Source: Dioscorea cayenensis subsp. rotundata
Lineage: Eukaryota > Streptophyta > Magnoliopsida > Dioscoreales > Dioscoreaceae
NCBI RefSeq assembly: GCF_009730915.1
Contig: NC_052475.1
Coordinates: forward strand, 2,108,001-2,172,000
Direction of reading: 5' to 3'
DNA length: 64,000 nucleotides
Below the pieces are notes generated by a model that was not told the DNA's origin, searched no databases, and worked only from the letters and a program-made list of their open reading frames with translations. Made by a program: the position numbers and the translations under genes. Of the stretch, positions 1 through 13,156 are shown in pieces. Numbering within the stretch: position 1 is the stretch's first letter; every line of letters begins with the position of its first letter.

Positions 1-120
1 AAAAAATTCAAAATAATTATCGTTTTACAATATCAAGACAATATTTATTATTATTATTTTTAATTTTACATATCTTCAATTTTCTAAGTTATATAAATGA
101 AAATATTAGGTCTTACGATA

Positions 121-1559
121 TGGATTGGCATTATATGATAAACCAAGAGGTGACATAACAAAGGAAGATGACATGCCATTGATGACTTGGCAAAAAACAA
201 GAGTGACTAAGATGATGTGGATGAAGCTAGGTGTCATAACATGTGAAGTAAAGATCATGTTTAGAATAAATTCCTCTCAATAAAGTCATGTGATGATTAA
301 TTAATTTTGAAGAGTACAACAAGTTGAAAGGATCTCTTCAAAAAAGGTAAGTTTCATTTTAGCTATATTTATCTATTCTTGGTAAAATACAGGATAATAG
401 AACATATCCTTAGTAAAACTCCTTTTTAGAAAGATATACCTAAAAGAAGAGAGAAAGATGTTATATTATTTGTAAGAATTAAAGATCATGAAGATTACAT
501 GGAGCTTAGTTTGGTGTGAAGCTATTTAAAGACACACACTAAGGTAGGCAAGGATAAACTTAGTTTGATGTGAAGCTATTTGAAGACACAAACTAAGTTA
601 TGCAAGGATAAGCCACTATGATTATCAACACTATATTCAGCAACACAATTTGAAGAAAGATCTAATAGCTAATTATGGGCGGAGCTATTCAAGGAGACTA
701 ATCATGTATAAAGATTGATTGAAGATTACTTGAGATTTAATTGAAGATTTAAAGATCCAAGCATGGATGATTGAAGATCATGCTTGAAGATATTGAAAGC
801 TGAACTTGGATGAGATGAGATTAAGTTTAGTAACAATATTTCCATGTGTCAAACGAAGATCATTTGGGAAGACCAAACTTGGACGAAGTTTGGAAAGAAG
901 ATCGGGAGATCTTCGATGACCATCTTTGGTGAGATGGTTGCGTGTGCCTTGGTAGGAACGCCCCTCGGGGGAGGAGACTTGCTGAAGTGACGTGAGGAAC
1001 GAAGCAGCTGCAGGCAGGAGAAGCTCAAGTCGAGTCAACTACTATGAGGCGGACTAAAGGAATCGGAAAGGTTGAAGGTCGCAGATTCGGGTGTAACTGG
1101 CTAGAACTCAGTCATATTCAGTAAGGTGGGCAATGTTCAACTAGGTGTTGTAACATCTAACTTTGGAAGGTATCCAAGTTAGGAAGCCGCGGAGAATTTT
1201 AAAAGTTGAAGGATCAAGTGGACGTAGATGCGTCTATATAAGATATCCTGCTTGAAAATTTAAGATGAGCCACAAGTGAGAGACCCTTCGGTGAGGGTTG
1301 AGGAGAGTAGACATTGGGCAATCTTAAAAAGGCATTCTTTGTCTTAAGAAAGTAAGGGAGTGTTGTACTATTTATTCTATCACCTCTTTTAGTAGATTGT
1401 TTGTTCAGGCTTTGCCCCCCAAATATAGGCAAGATTGTGCCGAACTGGGTTACCAACTTGTATGTCTTCTTTCTCTTGCTTGATTGTGTGTGTGTTTATT
1501 ATTCTAGTGAGTTTTTGAGTAACTCTCCTAATCACACTACCCACCGGAACTATCTAAAA
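121..1559 (+). mobile_element. Candidate solo LTR of a Ty1/copia-type retrotransposon
   Basis: This 1.44-kb block begins TGGATTGG and is flanked by ACGATA on both sides (115-120 and 1559-1564, the innermost five bases CGATA taken as the target duplication). A TATA-like TCTATATAAG lies at about 1231. It is followed by the T-rich, 'ctttctcttgcttgattgtg'-type leader common at the U5 side of SIRE/Maximus-like LTRs. No primer-binding site, gag or pol follows, so a solo LTR is the simplest reading. The expected terminal CA is absent (the end reads CTAAAA), which lowers confidence. A direct repeat of about 28 bp (agctattt-aagacaca...actaag) occurs at about 517-545 and 570-598. Only antisense spurious ORFs are open. 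Confidence 0.5.
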
Positions 1560-2400
1560 CGATAGAAATATATAGTTTGAAAAAATAATAGCTAATTTGG
1601 TTAATTTTTATGTTAAATTTTAAAAAACTTAATATTATTTTTAATTCTTGTGTAATATCTTAAACCGCATTATTTTGAAATGAAGGAGTAATTTTTAAAA
1701 ATAATAACTATTATATTGTGATATGACATGACTGTCATCAAACACAATTAAATTTTAAAATTAAAAAATTGTGGCCAGAAAATTAAACTATATATGTATA
1801 ACATAATTAAAACTAAATTTAATTTAATAAATTTTAATGGAGACTTGATACTTAAAAGAAACTTTTTTTTCGCCTCAATTTTTTTTTTAAATAAAAGATG
1901 TTGACAGTTCTGAGTGGTATTATATATAAAAAAAAAAAATTCACCACAAAATCTTGATTTGATATATTTCTTCATAAATTTCATATGAATATATAGGTGT
2001 AAATTAAATTAAATCATACTTAGTATTTAATAATTATTAGAGATACAAAATATCATAAAAATCATATATTTGCTTACAATAAATTTACAAATTATTATTA
2101 TTACTACTATTATTATTATTTTGACACTAGACAATAAACATTTTCATTTAAGTTTTAAATCATAAATGAATACAGATGTGAAGCACACTCGTAAGCTCGA
2201 CAACACATTACCCCTCTTTTTGCGTAGGTTTCAATTTTGGCACTCTTTCAAAATGAGAACCTTACGCAATTGATCCAATACCAATTAGCAAGCATTGGTA
2301 ATTTACAAATTATTACAAAATTACTACTAAATTAAATTAGTCAATAATCAATTAATAAAACATTTATATCTATATATATTAATAAAAGACAAATTATGAG
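1560..2400. other. AT-rich intergenic DNA, no gene seen
   Basis: Poly-A and poly-T runs, ATT repeats and no reading frame with recognisable protein content. A short, less AT-rich patch at 2190-2290 was not recognised. Confidence 0.6.
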
Positions 2401-2720
2401 ACGCCGTTGGGCATCAACCCAGCTTCCGCCTGAGCCGAGCCGCGCCGAGCCGAGCCAAATCTGACAGCCACGTGGCAGAATCCGGAGACACCCTACAAAG
2501 CGCCAGGTCCTCCGCCTGCCGTCCCTGCAGCAAATCCATCGATCTGATAAAACAAATCTCTTTTATCCTACGTGGCATTCATCCAACGGTGGATCATCTC
2601 CCGTTAAATGTAACGGAGAAATCAGTGGACAAGAAGACGCCGTTCCGTTACATTGATCTCATCACCCTCCCCGTCTTTTATATATCTTGCCTTCACTCAC
2701 TTACAAATGGATTATAACAA
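2401..2720 (+). promoter_or_regulatory. Promoter-like GC island with G-box/ABRE motifs
   Basis: A sharp GC-rich island in AT-rich DNA. It begins with a GAGCC-rich tandem stretch (about 2431-2457), then CCACGTGGC (about 2468-2476, a G-box/ABRE core), a second ACGTGG core at about 2570, and a TATA-like TTTATATATC near 2677. A short open frame (2472-2717) crosses it but resembles no protein. No gene was recognised downstream on the + strand, so this may be the promoter of a non-coding or lost gene. Confidence 0.35.
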
Positions 2721-3462
2721 GCTCTCCCCCTCGTAATTAACTAATTAAACTTAATTAATCTCATTATCATCATCCTTTAACTTCTTGTTTTATTCTATAA
2801 TAATTATAATTATATTTATTGGGAATTAGTCAACATGATAGAAATCATATTGATGCCGCCAAATGTTCAAAACTTAAATTTTTATATTTTTAAAATACAT
2901 AATTAAAAAAATATTTAATCATGAAAAACAAAGTTAGTATTGATATTTTTTTAAAAAAATATATAAAAAAAAATTTGTCTTAGTGATTTTTATGGTAGAT
3001 TTATCATCAAATATAAGATCTCGATCTTTAATTTGTTAGCAAAAGACCAGGTCCCATATAACCGGTTCCTTAGATTTTTTTTTTTTTACTTTATTCTTAA
3101 AAGAAAAAGGCTTCATAGAATGATAACATGATGTTATGAGCTACTTGAAGATGAAGAAGAAGACATTAGGTAGCTACTTTAAATATATGAACACTAGAAT
3201 TTACTTTGAAAATGCAAAATCTATTGTCTGATTTGGCTTTAATCTGAAAAGTTATACTCTGTATGTATATTTCTTTTTTTTAATTTGAAGAATGTAACTT
3301 TTATTTTTAAATAAACTTAATTAATTAGATAATTAATTACAACTTGTATTGTAAAGAAAGTATCAATTTTCTCTTTCTATATATATATATATATATATAA
3401 TATGAAATTATATGTATACCCAGATAAGATACATAATTTTGAAATTTGATTTCACCTGAAAG

Positions 3463-3509
<47 letters not shown>

Positions 3510-4610
3510 AACAACAAAATCCATATCATTCAAATTGACATAGAAATAGAGGCATCGTCTATGATCTCTTGGTCTATTAGCACTAGATCCCCTACTTAAA
3601 GTGATTGTGTCATGTTAAAGAGATGAATTCGAGTCTCAAGTCACAGAAGATGTGAGAATAACTGTGTTAAGATAGCAACTTTGTATTTGTGCATATCTCT
3701 AACATGACTTGTCCATCTTCATAACAAAAATAAAAAAATAAATAAATAATAAAGAAAATAAAATCACGATGCTCTTTTCAATAAAATTAATTTGAATCAT
3801 TTCATTTATTCAAATAATTCAAATTACTATAGAGGTTTGTATTATATATTACCTAATTCTGCACATTGTTAATACAATAATGATTATAAACATGGATGAA
3901 ATACTCTAATTTTATTAACACATAATATATAATAGAAAAATAAAAGATCCACCATTCAAGAAGATCATTTAGATAGATTTCTCCCTAGCAAGCAAGATTT
4001 TAGCAAAAACACTAAAAAAAACCTAAAAAAAAAAAAATTTAGTCTTTTACTTTAATTTCAGGCAAATCCATATGACACCTTCGCAAGGTCAAGAAAAAGA
4101 TATCAAAAACAAGCAAAAGAAACAATACATATACATAAAGCCGAAGATACTTATATAGACATGTAAGATTCTAATTATAAAATTAAAAACAAATAAGCAC
4201 ACATAATTCACTTGTCTCAGATATATAAATAATCATGTAAGCCAAAACATCATCAACTGACATCTTTAGAATTACTATTATCTAATATTTGATGATAATC
4301 GTTAGTCAATTATCTAACGACTATCAGTCATACAAAAATTGTGCAAAATTATGTTGAATAATTTATTAATTATGAATATTATTTTAAAAATAAAAAGAGC
4401 GTAGTTAACTCTCTATTTAAGAATACAAATATGGATATTTCACCGATGCCAAATATACTACTTCATATATATAAGTTTATACTATTCATATCTCATATCA
4501 TACTATAACATGAGTCTATGTTTATTTATGGTATATGATTATTATTTAGAACAATTCAACATGCTTTTGGTATATGATTATTGTTTAGAACATGAGTCTA
4601 TTGCGCATAA
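2721..4610. other. AT-rich intergenic DNA with AT microsatellites
   Basis: No coding signal. Contains (AT)n tracts at about 3379-3400 and 3466-3505. At 3555-3650 there is a tRNA-like A/B-box arrangement (tggtctattagcac ... gaattcgagtctca) that could be an old SINE, but no target duplication was found. Confidence 0.5.
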
Positions 4611-4619
4611 ATTGACCGG

Positions 4620-4950
4620 AGCTATTTAAATATCTATGAGACGTACATAGATGACCGGCGAGAGTCCGGGCACATCAGACGGGCAGGTACGTACGTGGAG
4701 TTGTTGAGAGTGAATGGCGGGGATCATTTGCATGCATGGGCATGCAACGTGATGATCATGCTGTAGTGGTGGCACGTGGCACGCCAACTGATTTGTCGGA
4801 ATGACCGCTGCATTGTCACTTTGAATCAAAACATTACTAATAAGTAGTAACATGCATGTTCGATCAACCTCTTTATTACAAAAACCAAACAAGCACACAT
4901 TATATTGTCTCATTTTTGTTTTCCAACAATAATACCTCCCATGAAATTTA

Positions 4951-4986
<36 letters not shown>

Positions 4987-4990
4987 GTCT
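4620..4990. promoter_or_regulatory. Regulatory-looking island: RY and G-box motifs plus CT microsatellite
   Basis: Base composition jumps at about 4650-4800. The island contains CATGCATG at about 4731 (RY-type), GGCATGCAACGTG, and CACGTGGCACG at about 4773 (G-box), then a (CT)n tract at 4954-4984. Such combinations occur in plant promoters and 5' leaders. No adjacent coding sequence was recognised on either strand, so this is only a motif-based suggestion. Confidence 0.3.
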
Positions 4991-6563
4991 CTCTCTATCA
5001 CACACACACGTATGGCAATTCATTTAATTATTATTTTTAAATTTTTTAAAGAGAAAGTGAAAATAATGTTTGATATTTTTATAAATTTTTTTAGCTGACT
5101 CATAGTTAAAATTCAGAATTAAAGTATTACATAAAATGATAGAGATCTGAATTAATTAAGCAAGTGATTTCAAGTTTAAATCTTTAAATTTGAAAAAACA
5201 AAAATATTTGTTGAGAGAAGTTGACCTCTTTATATGGTTCTTGGTACATGCTTAGTCATTGATTGGTTTAGAGCCGGTGGTTGGTTGGTCTAAAAAAATA
5301 AATTTTAAAGTACAAAATATTAAAATAATTAATTCATGTAACACATTATATATTATCAATTATTATAAAATATATTTCTTATATTTCATAAATTAAGAAA
5401 TATTTTTTTCTTTGAATTGAAAAAAATATTAAAATTAGATGGTTCTTTTAACTTATCTCTATTGAGAAAAAAAGTACATTTTTAATACTACACATTTCAG
5501 TGTTTATTTATATATTTATTGTGACAATGATCATGTTGTTTAATCAAACTTGCTGCTCATAATTGATCATTGCAATAAAAAAAAGGGGTAAAGATTTAGG
5601 TGGTGTATTATTTTGATTATTCGGTTTTGAGTATTATGGGTTGGTTTTAAATGATTAACAAAGCACATAAACATATGAGAATATAATGAAACTTTGCAAT
5701 GGATCCACACATGGTAGTTAATAGTTTCGTACTGTCAAAACCATATTCTAATTTTGTTATAAAAGAGTATGGTCAAAGAGGAACATCACATCACATGGCC
5801 TTTGAAGTCATGGCATCTTAGTTAGTTAACCTAGTGAGGATAAATTAACTAAAGTCACTAATGCTTCTTTGCATTCTTTGTTTTTTTAAAAAAAAGCAGC
5901 ATGTGAGGGGGAGATGGTCCTAATCCATTTTTATCACATGATCCACTAGCTAGAACAACAAAGTCTTTCTCTTTGGTGGTTAGGGTTTAGGGTAGGGGTG
6001 GATGAAAGTATTCTTTTACGGATGGACATTATAAAATGCTCCATTTTATTTAATTCCCACCAAAATTATTTAATGTGTGTGTATGTTTTTTTTTTTAATT
6101 AAAAACCTGCTTAAGAAAGTTTTTTAAAAAAAGTTGACTATTCTCTATTTTATTATTGTTTGTTTTGAATGTTGCAGTACAAAACAATTTACTCCTTTAT
6201 CATCATAATAATAATAATAATTGTAATTTGTATTGAGTGGATGGAGCTATAGAGGGTTTGATGAGATAATCAAGGTTTTTATATTATAATTTTTTTTTTG
6301 GTTTGTGATTTAAAAAAAATTAAAATCAGACTCAAAATATATTTAAAAAATCACAGTTTATAAATACCTACCTCAGAGTTCTCTACTACTTCTTATGGTG
6401 TTACTTTTTTAATTTTTATATACAAATTTTTTTTTCCATCCTTCCCTCATTTTATATCAGTACTTAAATTTATAGTAAAATATATTTATTGTTAAATCAC
6501 ATAGATGGAGCTTAAGGTAGTTGAATGTTTAAAGCTAAATTTTAAACAAAAACATTTAATTTG
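4991..6563. other. Intergenic DNA, no gene seen
   Basis: AT-rich with poly-A/T runs. A short telomere-box-like stretch (tagggtttagggtaggg) lies at about 5982-5998. No open frame with protein character. Confidence 0.55.
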
Positions 6564-6853
6564 CTTCCTCCGTCTCATTATAAGTGACCACTTTGACTGT
6601 TTTCACTAAAAATAAGAAAAATAGTTAAAAGTTAAATATTTTATAAACATTTAATTTACATTTCTCATTTTACTAATTTCTCTCAATTAATTAAAATTAT
6701 GCACTTAATGTAATACTGATTAAGCCAATGCATTTAAATAGATTGATAAGGTTAAATTGAAAAATCAGTATTTAAATTATGTATGTAGACATATAATTTG
6801 GTTCATAGAAAGTTTTTTTAAAAAAAATTATAAATGAACACTGATAATGGGGG
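6564..6853. mobile_element. Degenerate Stowaway-like MITE
   Basis: The left end, CTTCCTCCGTCTCATTATAA, closely resembles the Stowaway (Tc1/mariner) terminal repeat. The right end reads as a decayed inverted copy (CCATTATCAGTGTTCA on the other strand against TCATTATAAGTGACCA). A TA follows on the right, but the left flanking dinucleotide is not TA. About 290 bp, non-coding and old. Confidence 0.45.
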
Positions 6854-7670
6854 TATAGAGAGGTTTTAATAAATAACTCAATTTTATTATTTAATTTTTT
6901 TGACAAATATCATGGATGATGTTATAATTATAATTTTACAAGGTTTTTTAAAAAATTTAAGATTTTAAAACTAACGATAAAGCCTCCAAAATTCAAAAGC
7001 TTAAAACCATTGCTTCAGCAGTTTTACTCTTGAGCTGCTCTAGTTAAGTTATGAAATGAACAATTTTTTATTTTTTTTATTATTTAATTTTGTAAAAGCA
7101 GAAACAACACTTACCATTATTAAGTACATGAGTCTATCCCCATCATTTATTAATCTAGCCCAACATAAAATCTATTAAACAAGAAAAATAATAATATTTT
7201 TATTAATATTCTTTTCATTTTTCTCCATAATAAATACGGAAAAATAAAATAATTACATTGACTTCCTCGCATTTTCACAAACCTAAAAAAATATATGAGA
7301 AGTCATTTCACTTGTGAATTATATATAAAATTAGATTCAAGTTAAGTCAAGAGTTGGTCTTATCATGCCAGATAATGTAGGGTCCAATTCAAGTTAGACT
7401 TAGTCAAGCATTAATTATTTATCATTTGTTCTCAAGCCAAGTCTATCTTTACCTACATCTCCAAACCCTAATGCTAGATCCCCATTTAGGTTTAGGGTTT
7501 ATCCTTTCCTAATATTCTTTAATTCTATAACAATTTAAAGATTCGATTAACTTAATTTTTGTTTTATGATTGATTTAGTTGGGTGAAGGGAAACCAAATA
7601 TTGTCATAGGTGAAGTGCTTGATCACATATCATGCATTTAGCTAAGGTGAATGGGAATGTAGGACATACA
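6854..7670. other. Intergenic DNA, no gene seen
   Basis: AT-rich. Telobox-like 'aaaccctaat' and 'tttagggttt' occur at 7463-7500. No coding signal. Confidence 0.55.
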
Positions 7671-7714
7671 AACCCTAACCCTAACCCTTAACCTTAACCC
7701 TAACCCTAACCCTA
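7671..7714. repeat. Interstitial telomere-like repeat, CCCTAA hexamers
   Basis: About seven near-tandem units of AACCCT/TTAACC type in 44 bp, most with the six-base spacing CCCTAA rather than the seven-base CCCTAAA usual in plants. It may be a short interstitial telomeric insertion or an expanded telobox. Confidence 0.7.
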
Positions 7715-7836
7715 GATATATGTTTTGGAATGTATCTACCAAGTTGTGTGGACTATTTGAGACATGGATCATGTACTTTTCTCATTTTCTTGTCCATTTG
7801 GATGATTGATGCATGCAACTCAAAGCTGTCAAATTG

Positions 7837-7838
<2 letters not shown>

Positions 7839-7887
<49 letters not shown>

Positions 7888-8761
7888 CTATATCTATGTG
7901 TGTGTGTATAGATATATAAATGTATTGTTGAATTATTTTGTTATTAAAAATAAAAGCACTGTTGTGGGAGAGTAACATACAAAACTAGAAAGAGAATCCA
8001 AGGTTGTGATTTAAATTAATAATAACACAACTATGTCCGTAAATACTTGAAAAAAAAATTATTTCACAATGGTAATTTTGATCTTCAATGATCTTTTTAT
8101 ATTGTTATTTTTGTTTTTTTGTTTTGTTTTTCTTTTTGAGAGTAATGTGGTTGTTGATTTTATCTTTGCCATGGTGTGATTGCCAATTGGCAACTTAGAT
8201 TCTGTCAAGAATTTATAAATTATTTAATAAAATAAAAAATATATTTTTATGTTTTGATAGAATCAATGCACATAAGAAAACTGATGAAATGCTAGACTTT
8301 TAATTGAGCATATTTATATTTTTGATAGAATCATGCATTTTATTATATTTATATTTTTATTTAAAAAAAACGTGATTTAAAACTTTCATTTCTAATCAAC
8401 CTAAAAATTTATACTAACTTCATAATAGAATACGTAAATAAATTAATATAAATATATATTTTTTTATTATATTAATAAATTAATATTAATATAATGTGGA
8501 TAAACCGTCACAATTCACATACTCACATGGAAAGAAGTCGAACATTCAACCTCCAGTGTGAGAAATAAATTCATTATATCCACTTATCGTGGTAGTAATC
8601 ATACATATAAAATTTACAAATAATTTCTATCACATATTTATTTTAAAAACATTTTAAAAAAAAATAAATAAATACATGGTTTGAAAATGTGAAATGTAAT
8701 CCAATCAAGACCCACTTATGGCGCTTGTGCCCTAAACCACACAATGTGAAGCAAATATTAT

Positions 8762-8799
<38 letters not shown>

Positions 8800-9410
8800 G
8801 CTCCTCTTTTGAGGTGGCAATGCTCTCTCTGTCTTCCAACTTTCTAGGCTAGGTTTTAGGCTATATATATAGATCATCTCTTTTAAAAATATGGTCACAA
8901 AATTAAGTGGCAACCACTATGGAGCTCCATATATACATGATCCAACAAAAGCACAAGATATGAGATATGAGTTGCATACAAGACCTTTGTTGGTAGATGG
9001 CATAATGTAACTTGTGTTCCATTGTTCCAATGACAAAAGAAAACAAAAGTGTCTTGAGGACATCATGAAGCGTGCATTGGATCACCTTTTCTTTCTTGAT
9101 GAGATGACCTTGATCATGGCTAAACCCTAGTTAGGATTTTAGGGTTTCAATTTCCTGTTCTTTTGGAATCTTATCTTCTTTTAACTTCAATTTTTGTTTT
9201 TATTTTGTTTTCTTTTAACAACAATTTTTTTTTTTTTTTACTTATGTGTGATTGAATATAATTTGACAGCAAACATTGCATTTGTTTCAATACAATTCAT
9301 TAGTTTAAATACCTTGAATTGGTCAAGTAGTTTAAATACCTTGAATTGGTCAAGACAAAGTTATAATTTTTTCACAATTAATAACTAATCTTGTAAACAT
9401 GATTCATCCA

Positions 9411-9474
<64 letters not shown>
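7839..9474. repeat. Dinucleotide microsatellites and AT-rich spacer
   Basis: Contains (AT)n at 7839-7882, about 8767-8800 and 9413-9474 (about 62 bp). A 27-bp exact direct tandem (unit beginning tagtttaaatacc) occupies 9301-9354. The ORFs called through these tracts have microsatellite-derived sequence and are not genes. A tRNA-like box pair on the - strand (8495-8600) may be an old SINE. Confidence 0.6.
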
Positions 9475-9479
<5 letters not shown>

Positions 9480-9704
9480 TATTGAAAATTTCTTTTCTTT
9501 ACCTACACATCACATTTTAAATAACAAAATTTAAGATATCAAATTAGTTGTGTTTTTAAACCATGAAGAGTCACCCTAATTCACCAATCATTGGGGTCGA
9601 TCCAACACAAAGCATGGCAACTAGGCTCATGTTGTGACCAATTTAATTTAATTTTTATTTAAGAAATAAAAAATGAAAGACTAAAAAAAATCCTAAATGG
9701 TAAA

Positions 9705-9800
9705 TAAAAAGAACCAAGACATAGCTTAATAGTTTTATACTTTACTTGTGTTTCGGAGGTCTTGAGTTTGAAACTTCTCAAACACAATACAAAAAATAAA
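9705..9800 (+). mobile_element. Possible SINE remnant with tRNA-like boxes
   Basis: TAGCTTAATAGT at about 9723 resembles an A box. GAGTTTGAAACTTC at about 9765 resembles a B box, followed by an A-rich tail. The spacing fits a tRNA-derived SINE, but no flanking duplication was seen. Confidence 0.3.
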
Positions 9801-9874
9801 AATGTATTTGTTGCCAATTTATCAAAAAAATAAATGATAAATAAATAAAATTTGGAAACATTTACAAACAAATA

Positions 9875-11559
9875 TCTTAAAAGAATTATGTACTTAAAAT
9901 GGTATAATTTAAACTAATGTTACATTTGAAAAATACTAAATAGTATTAATTTTAATGGAGATAAAATATCTCAAAATTTGAGATATATATGAGTTTGTGA
10001 TCTTTAGTTTTCATCAACCTAAAGATATTTTCATATATTTTACTGAAAAATTATTTAATAAAATTAGTTTAAAACACATCCATTATCCATTTATATACAT
10101 TGACTCATCAAACTTCCTCGCATTTTTTTTTTTCAAAAAACCATTTAATAAAAGACTATTCAAATTTTTAATAAAAAGATTTATTTTATTTTATTAAGAA
10201 AATGTTTAAATAGGATATATATATATAGAAAAATATATGAAAGAGATCAAAGGAACCCCATTAATAACATATATACACAGAGAGAGGAGGGGGGAGTTGA
10301 TTGTCAAAACTTGCGGGCCGCGGGCCGTGACCTAGCCCCGAAAGGCCCGTGGGTGTGTGCTTTGGGCCATAGATTATGATGTGGCACCATAACCAGCCGG
10401 GCAACATGGGCCAGCATGGGCCGTTGTACCCAATAAAGTTGGTTTACAAATTGGCTACTTTTGAAGATCTCCTTTATATATAGAATAAAAACATACTAAA
10501 AAACAACCAAATAAATTTTCTTTATAAATATTTATTTTATGAAATAATTAATTCGGGTGTGCCCTTTCTTTCAACCAGTTATGAAGTTTAATAAAAAAAA
10601 ACAATCAATAGAAATGTTTTTGAAAAACAAAAAAGTAAGAGCTTATTTTTTATAAGCACATGAAAACACCCCAAATTTTATATATCAAATATTACAACAA
10701 AAAAACTCAACTTAAAAAGTCCACCCTAAAACAAATAAACCATTTATTGGTTTTAGTTGCATTTTGGGCCCATCTCAAGGATATAAGCTCTCTAGGCCCA
10801 TTCATTATTAAATCCTACATTTTAAATTAAATCTGGTTAATTGTACTATAATTCTCTGTCCGTATCAAATAATGTACCAGTCTTTTATTGTATTGTTCCC
10901 CCAAAATTTTTGAATAAAAGTAACTTTTTTGTCATATTGAATATGTTAAATTTGAGAAAGCTACTATTTTATCTTATTTTTTTATTTTTACTAAAATGTG
11001 GGCAAGCACATGTCAGAAATGTGCATAAAACGAAATTAATCACTCAACAAATTTGTGCTCTTATCTTGAATGTGATAGGTTTCAAATATGTCCTCTCAGT
11101 AGGGATGAACATAGAGGACTTTGTGCCAATAGACCAAGAAGTCATTGACCCTTTTGATCGAATTGATTATTAAAGCACAAATTTTAATTTATTATATTCT
11201 CATATTGATTAATTTAATTGAATGGAAAGTGTTAAATGAAGTAATCTAACTCAAAAAGATTCATTAATTTAATTGAATGAAAAGTGTTATATGAAGTAAT
11301 CTAACTCAAAAGGAGAAATCAATAGAAACAAGTGACAATAAACTAACACTTTTTTATTTATCAAATTGATTAATAATTATCAAAGCTCAAAGTTACATGT
11401 TTTCATCTTAATTAATTTAGTGGAATGGATAGTGTTATTCAAAGCAAATAAATAATTGATCATAAATTAGCATTTGGCTTAATCCAAATGATATTCTAAG
11501 TTCAAAGTGCAATATTTAGGGGTTTTTTCCTATACATATCCTAACAAAGTTTGAAAATT

Positions 11560-11599
<40 letters not shown>

Positions 11600-12900
11600 T
11601 TGGACCCAAAATCAACTTAAAAAATTTTAGAACAAGATTTAACTATCAGTTACTCTCCCCTCCTCTTTCATCATAGAAAATAGAAAAATAAACAAAGAAA
11701 AAGCATAAAATTAAAAAGTGGAAAGATATAAATAAATGTGATTTTTATAATATATATTATCAATTATCCATTTTTACAGGAGCAATCAATTTTCTCTAAC
11801 ATCCAATGGAACAATGACACAATTAACCATAACCTCATAATTTTCTTTTATATACTTAATCATCAATTTATTATAATTTATCCTAAAATTTTATTTAATA
11901 AAATAATATTAATGATATCTTAGTCTATTAATATCGATGTAAGATGTTCATCTCTATTGTGAGAGAGTATAATTTAAAATCTAACACATGCTGAATGAGA
12001 TCACAAATGTGTTACAAAATTAACTCCACCTTACACACCATAAAATTATACTTAAAATTAACAATAAAAATAAGATTAAACAATTGATGCATACTAAGCA
12101 CCTCACCTCATCATCCCAACTGCCTTAATGTATTCTTATGTTTTTCTTTGATCACTGTTCATGTTATCCTTACCTTTTTCATTAAGATATGTTTAACTAA
12201 TTAGTAGGTTAAGTTTATAATTAAGAAATAGTTTTTCATTTTGTTTTTATAATGTTTAATTAAGACATGTCAACAATCAAGGACAAATTTGTTCACCTTT
12301 TTTCCTTTCTGCTGGACCCTCTCTTTCTCTACCAACCACTCTTCTTGCTCTTCTAAGTCATCATTTCCATTAATAAGTTTGATTATATATATATACATAG
12401 TTACAATTTTGAATATATTTTACTAACGAAGTTGTTTTTTTTTAATAGACCTCTCAATATTTTATCTCATATTAATTTAAAATTTGTGGCTTTTAATTTT
12501 GTCCGAAACTAATTTAAAATTTGTGATTTTAAAAAAATTAGTGGCTTTTTAAAATCCGATGGGTTAGAGACTTAAAAATTAGTAATATTTTAATAAATGT
12601 TAAAAAAAACCCCTTTCATTATAAATTTAAAATAATTTCTCTTAATAATGTTAACAAAAATTTTAAAAATAAATATATTAAAAATTAAATATAACAATAA
12701 TTTTGATAAATTAAATTATAGATCAGCACAAAATTAATATCGAGGTTCCCTTTCCCCACACCTTCCAACACTCTTTTGACATGCTTATTTGATGATTTAA
12801 ATTATTTGTATACAAATTAAAATAAATTTAATATATATATATATATATATAATAACTAAAAATAAAAGAAAATAAAATTTTAAGTGGAGATAAAGAGTCT
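9875..12900. other. AT-rich spacer with small repeats, no convincing gene
   Basis: Includes a GGGCC-rich island at 10310-10440 (several GGGCC/GGCCC cores, unlike its surroundings), a tandem repeat of about 62 bp at 11205-11325 (ttaatttaattgaatg...agtaatctaactcaaaa, two copies, with a weaker relative near 11405), (AT)n at about 11563-11596 and 12832-12851. The longest open frame, 10841-11173 (110 codons), has hydrophobic low-complexity content and no recognised motif. I do not call it a gene. Confidence 0.5.
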
Positions 12901-13156
12901 TCGGATTAGAACCACCGACTATCGTTGGCCGGTCAGAATCAAACGGCTATTAATGTCCAAGCCTTAGATTCTCTCCCCATCCAACGGCTCACATCACATC
13001 TAAAAATGCCACGTTACAAAATGAACGGCTGAGATACCTCTACAAAAAGTCCAAGATGACAGCCTTCCACGTCCTATAAAGTCCAAAATAACACAAAACT
13101 AAGAATGCCTCCCGCCACTTGTATTCACGTGTCACTTCTTTGACCATTAGATCTAA
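12901..13156 (+). promoter_or_regulatory. Distal promoter region of the NT-C2 gene, displaced by a transposon
   Basis: This island contains three ACGGCT cores (AAACGGCTATT, CCAACGGCTCAC, TGAACGGCTGAG), two CCACGT cores and CACGTGTC at about 13127. It resembles the upstream region of the U-box gene near 38640, which also has AACGGCTGATA. The PIF/Harbinger element begins immediately afterwards, and the sequence resumes at 19171 with another AAACGGCT. Before insertion these motifs would have lain about 0.8 kb upstream of the NT-C2 start codon. The role is inferred from motifs and position. Confidence 0.45.

Noticed and set aside
2472-2717. 81-codon open frame in the GC island
   Set aside because: No family resemblance; the DNA reads better as promoter motifs, and the frame contains the TATA-like stretch.
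4626-4913. 95-codon - strand frame rich in Cys and His
   Set aside because: No spaced metal-binding pattern or known family; it crosses the regulatory-looking island.
10310-10440. GGGCC-rich island as a bidirectional TCP/site II promoter
   Set aside because: Many GGGCC cores, but no gene on either side; it could equally be transposon end sequence.
10841-11173. 110-codon open frame in AT-rich DNA
   Set aside because: Its first half is hydrophobic low complexity and the second half has no recognised motif; no upstream or splice support.
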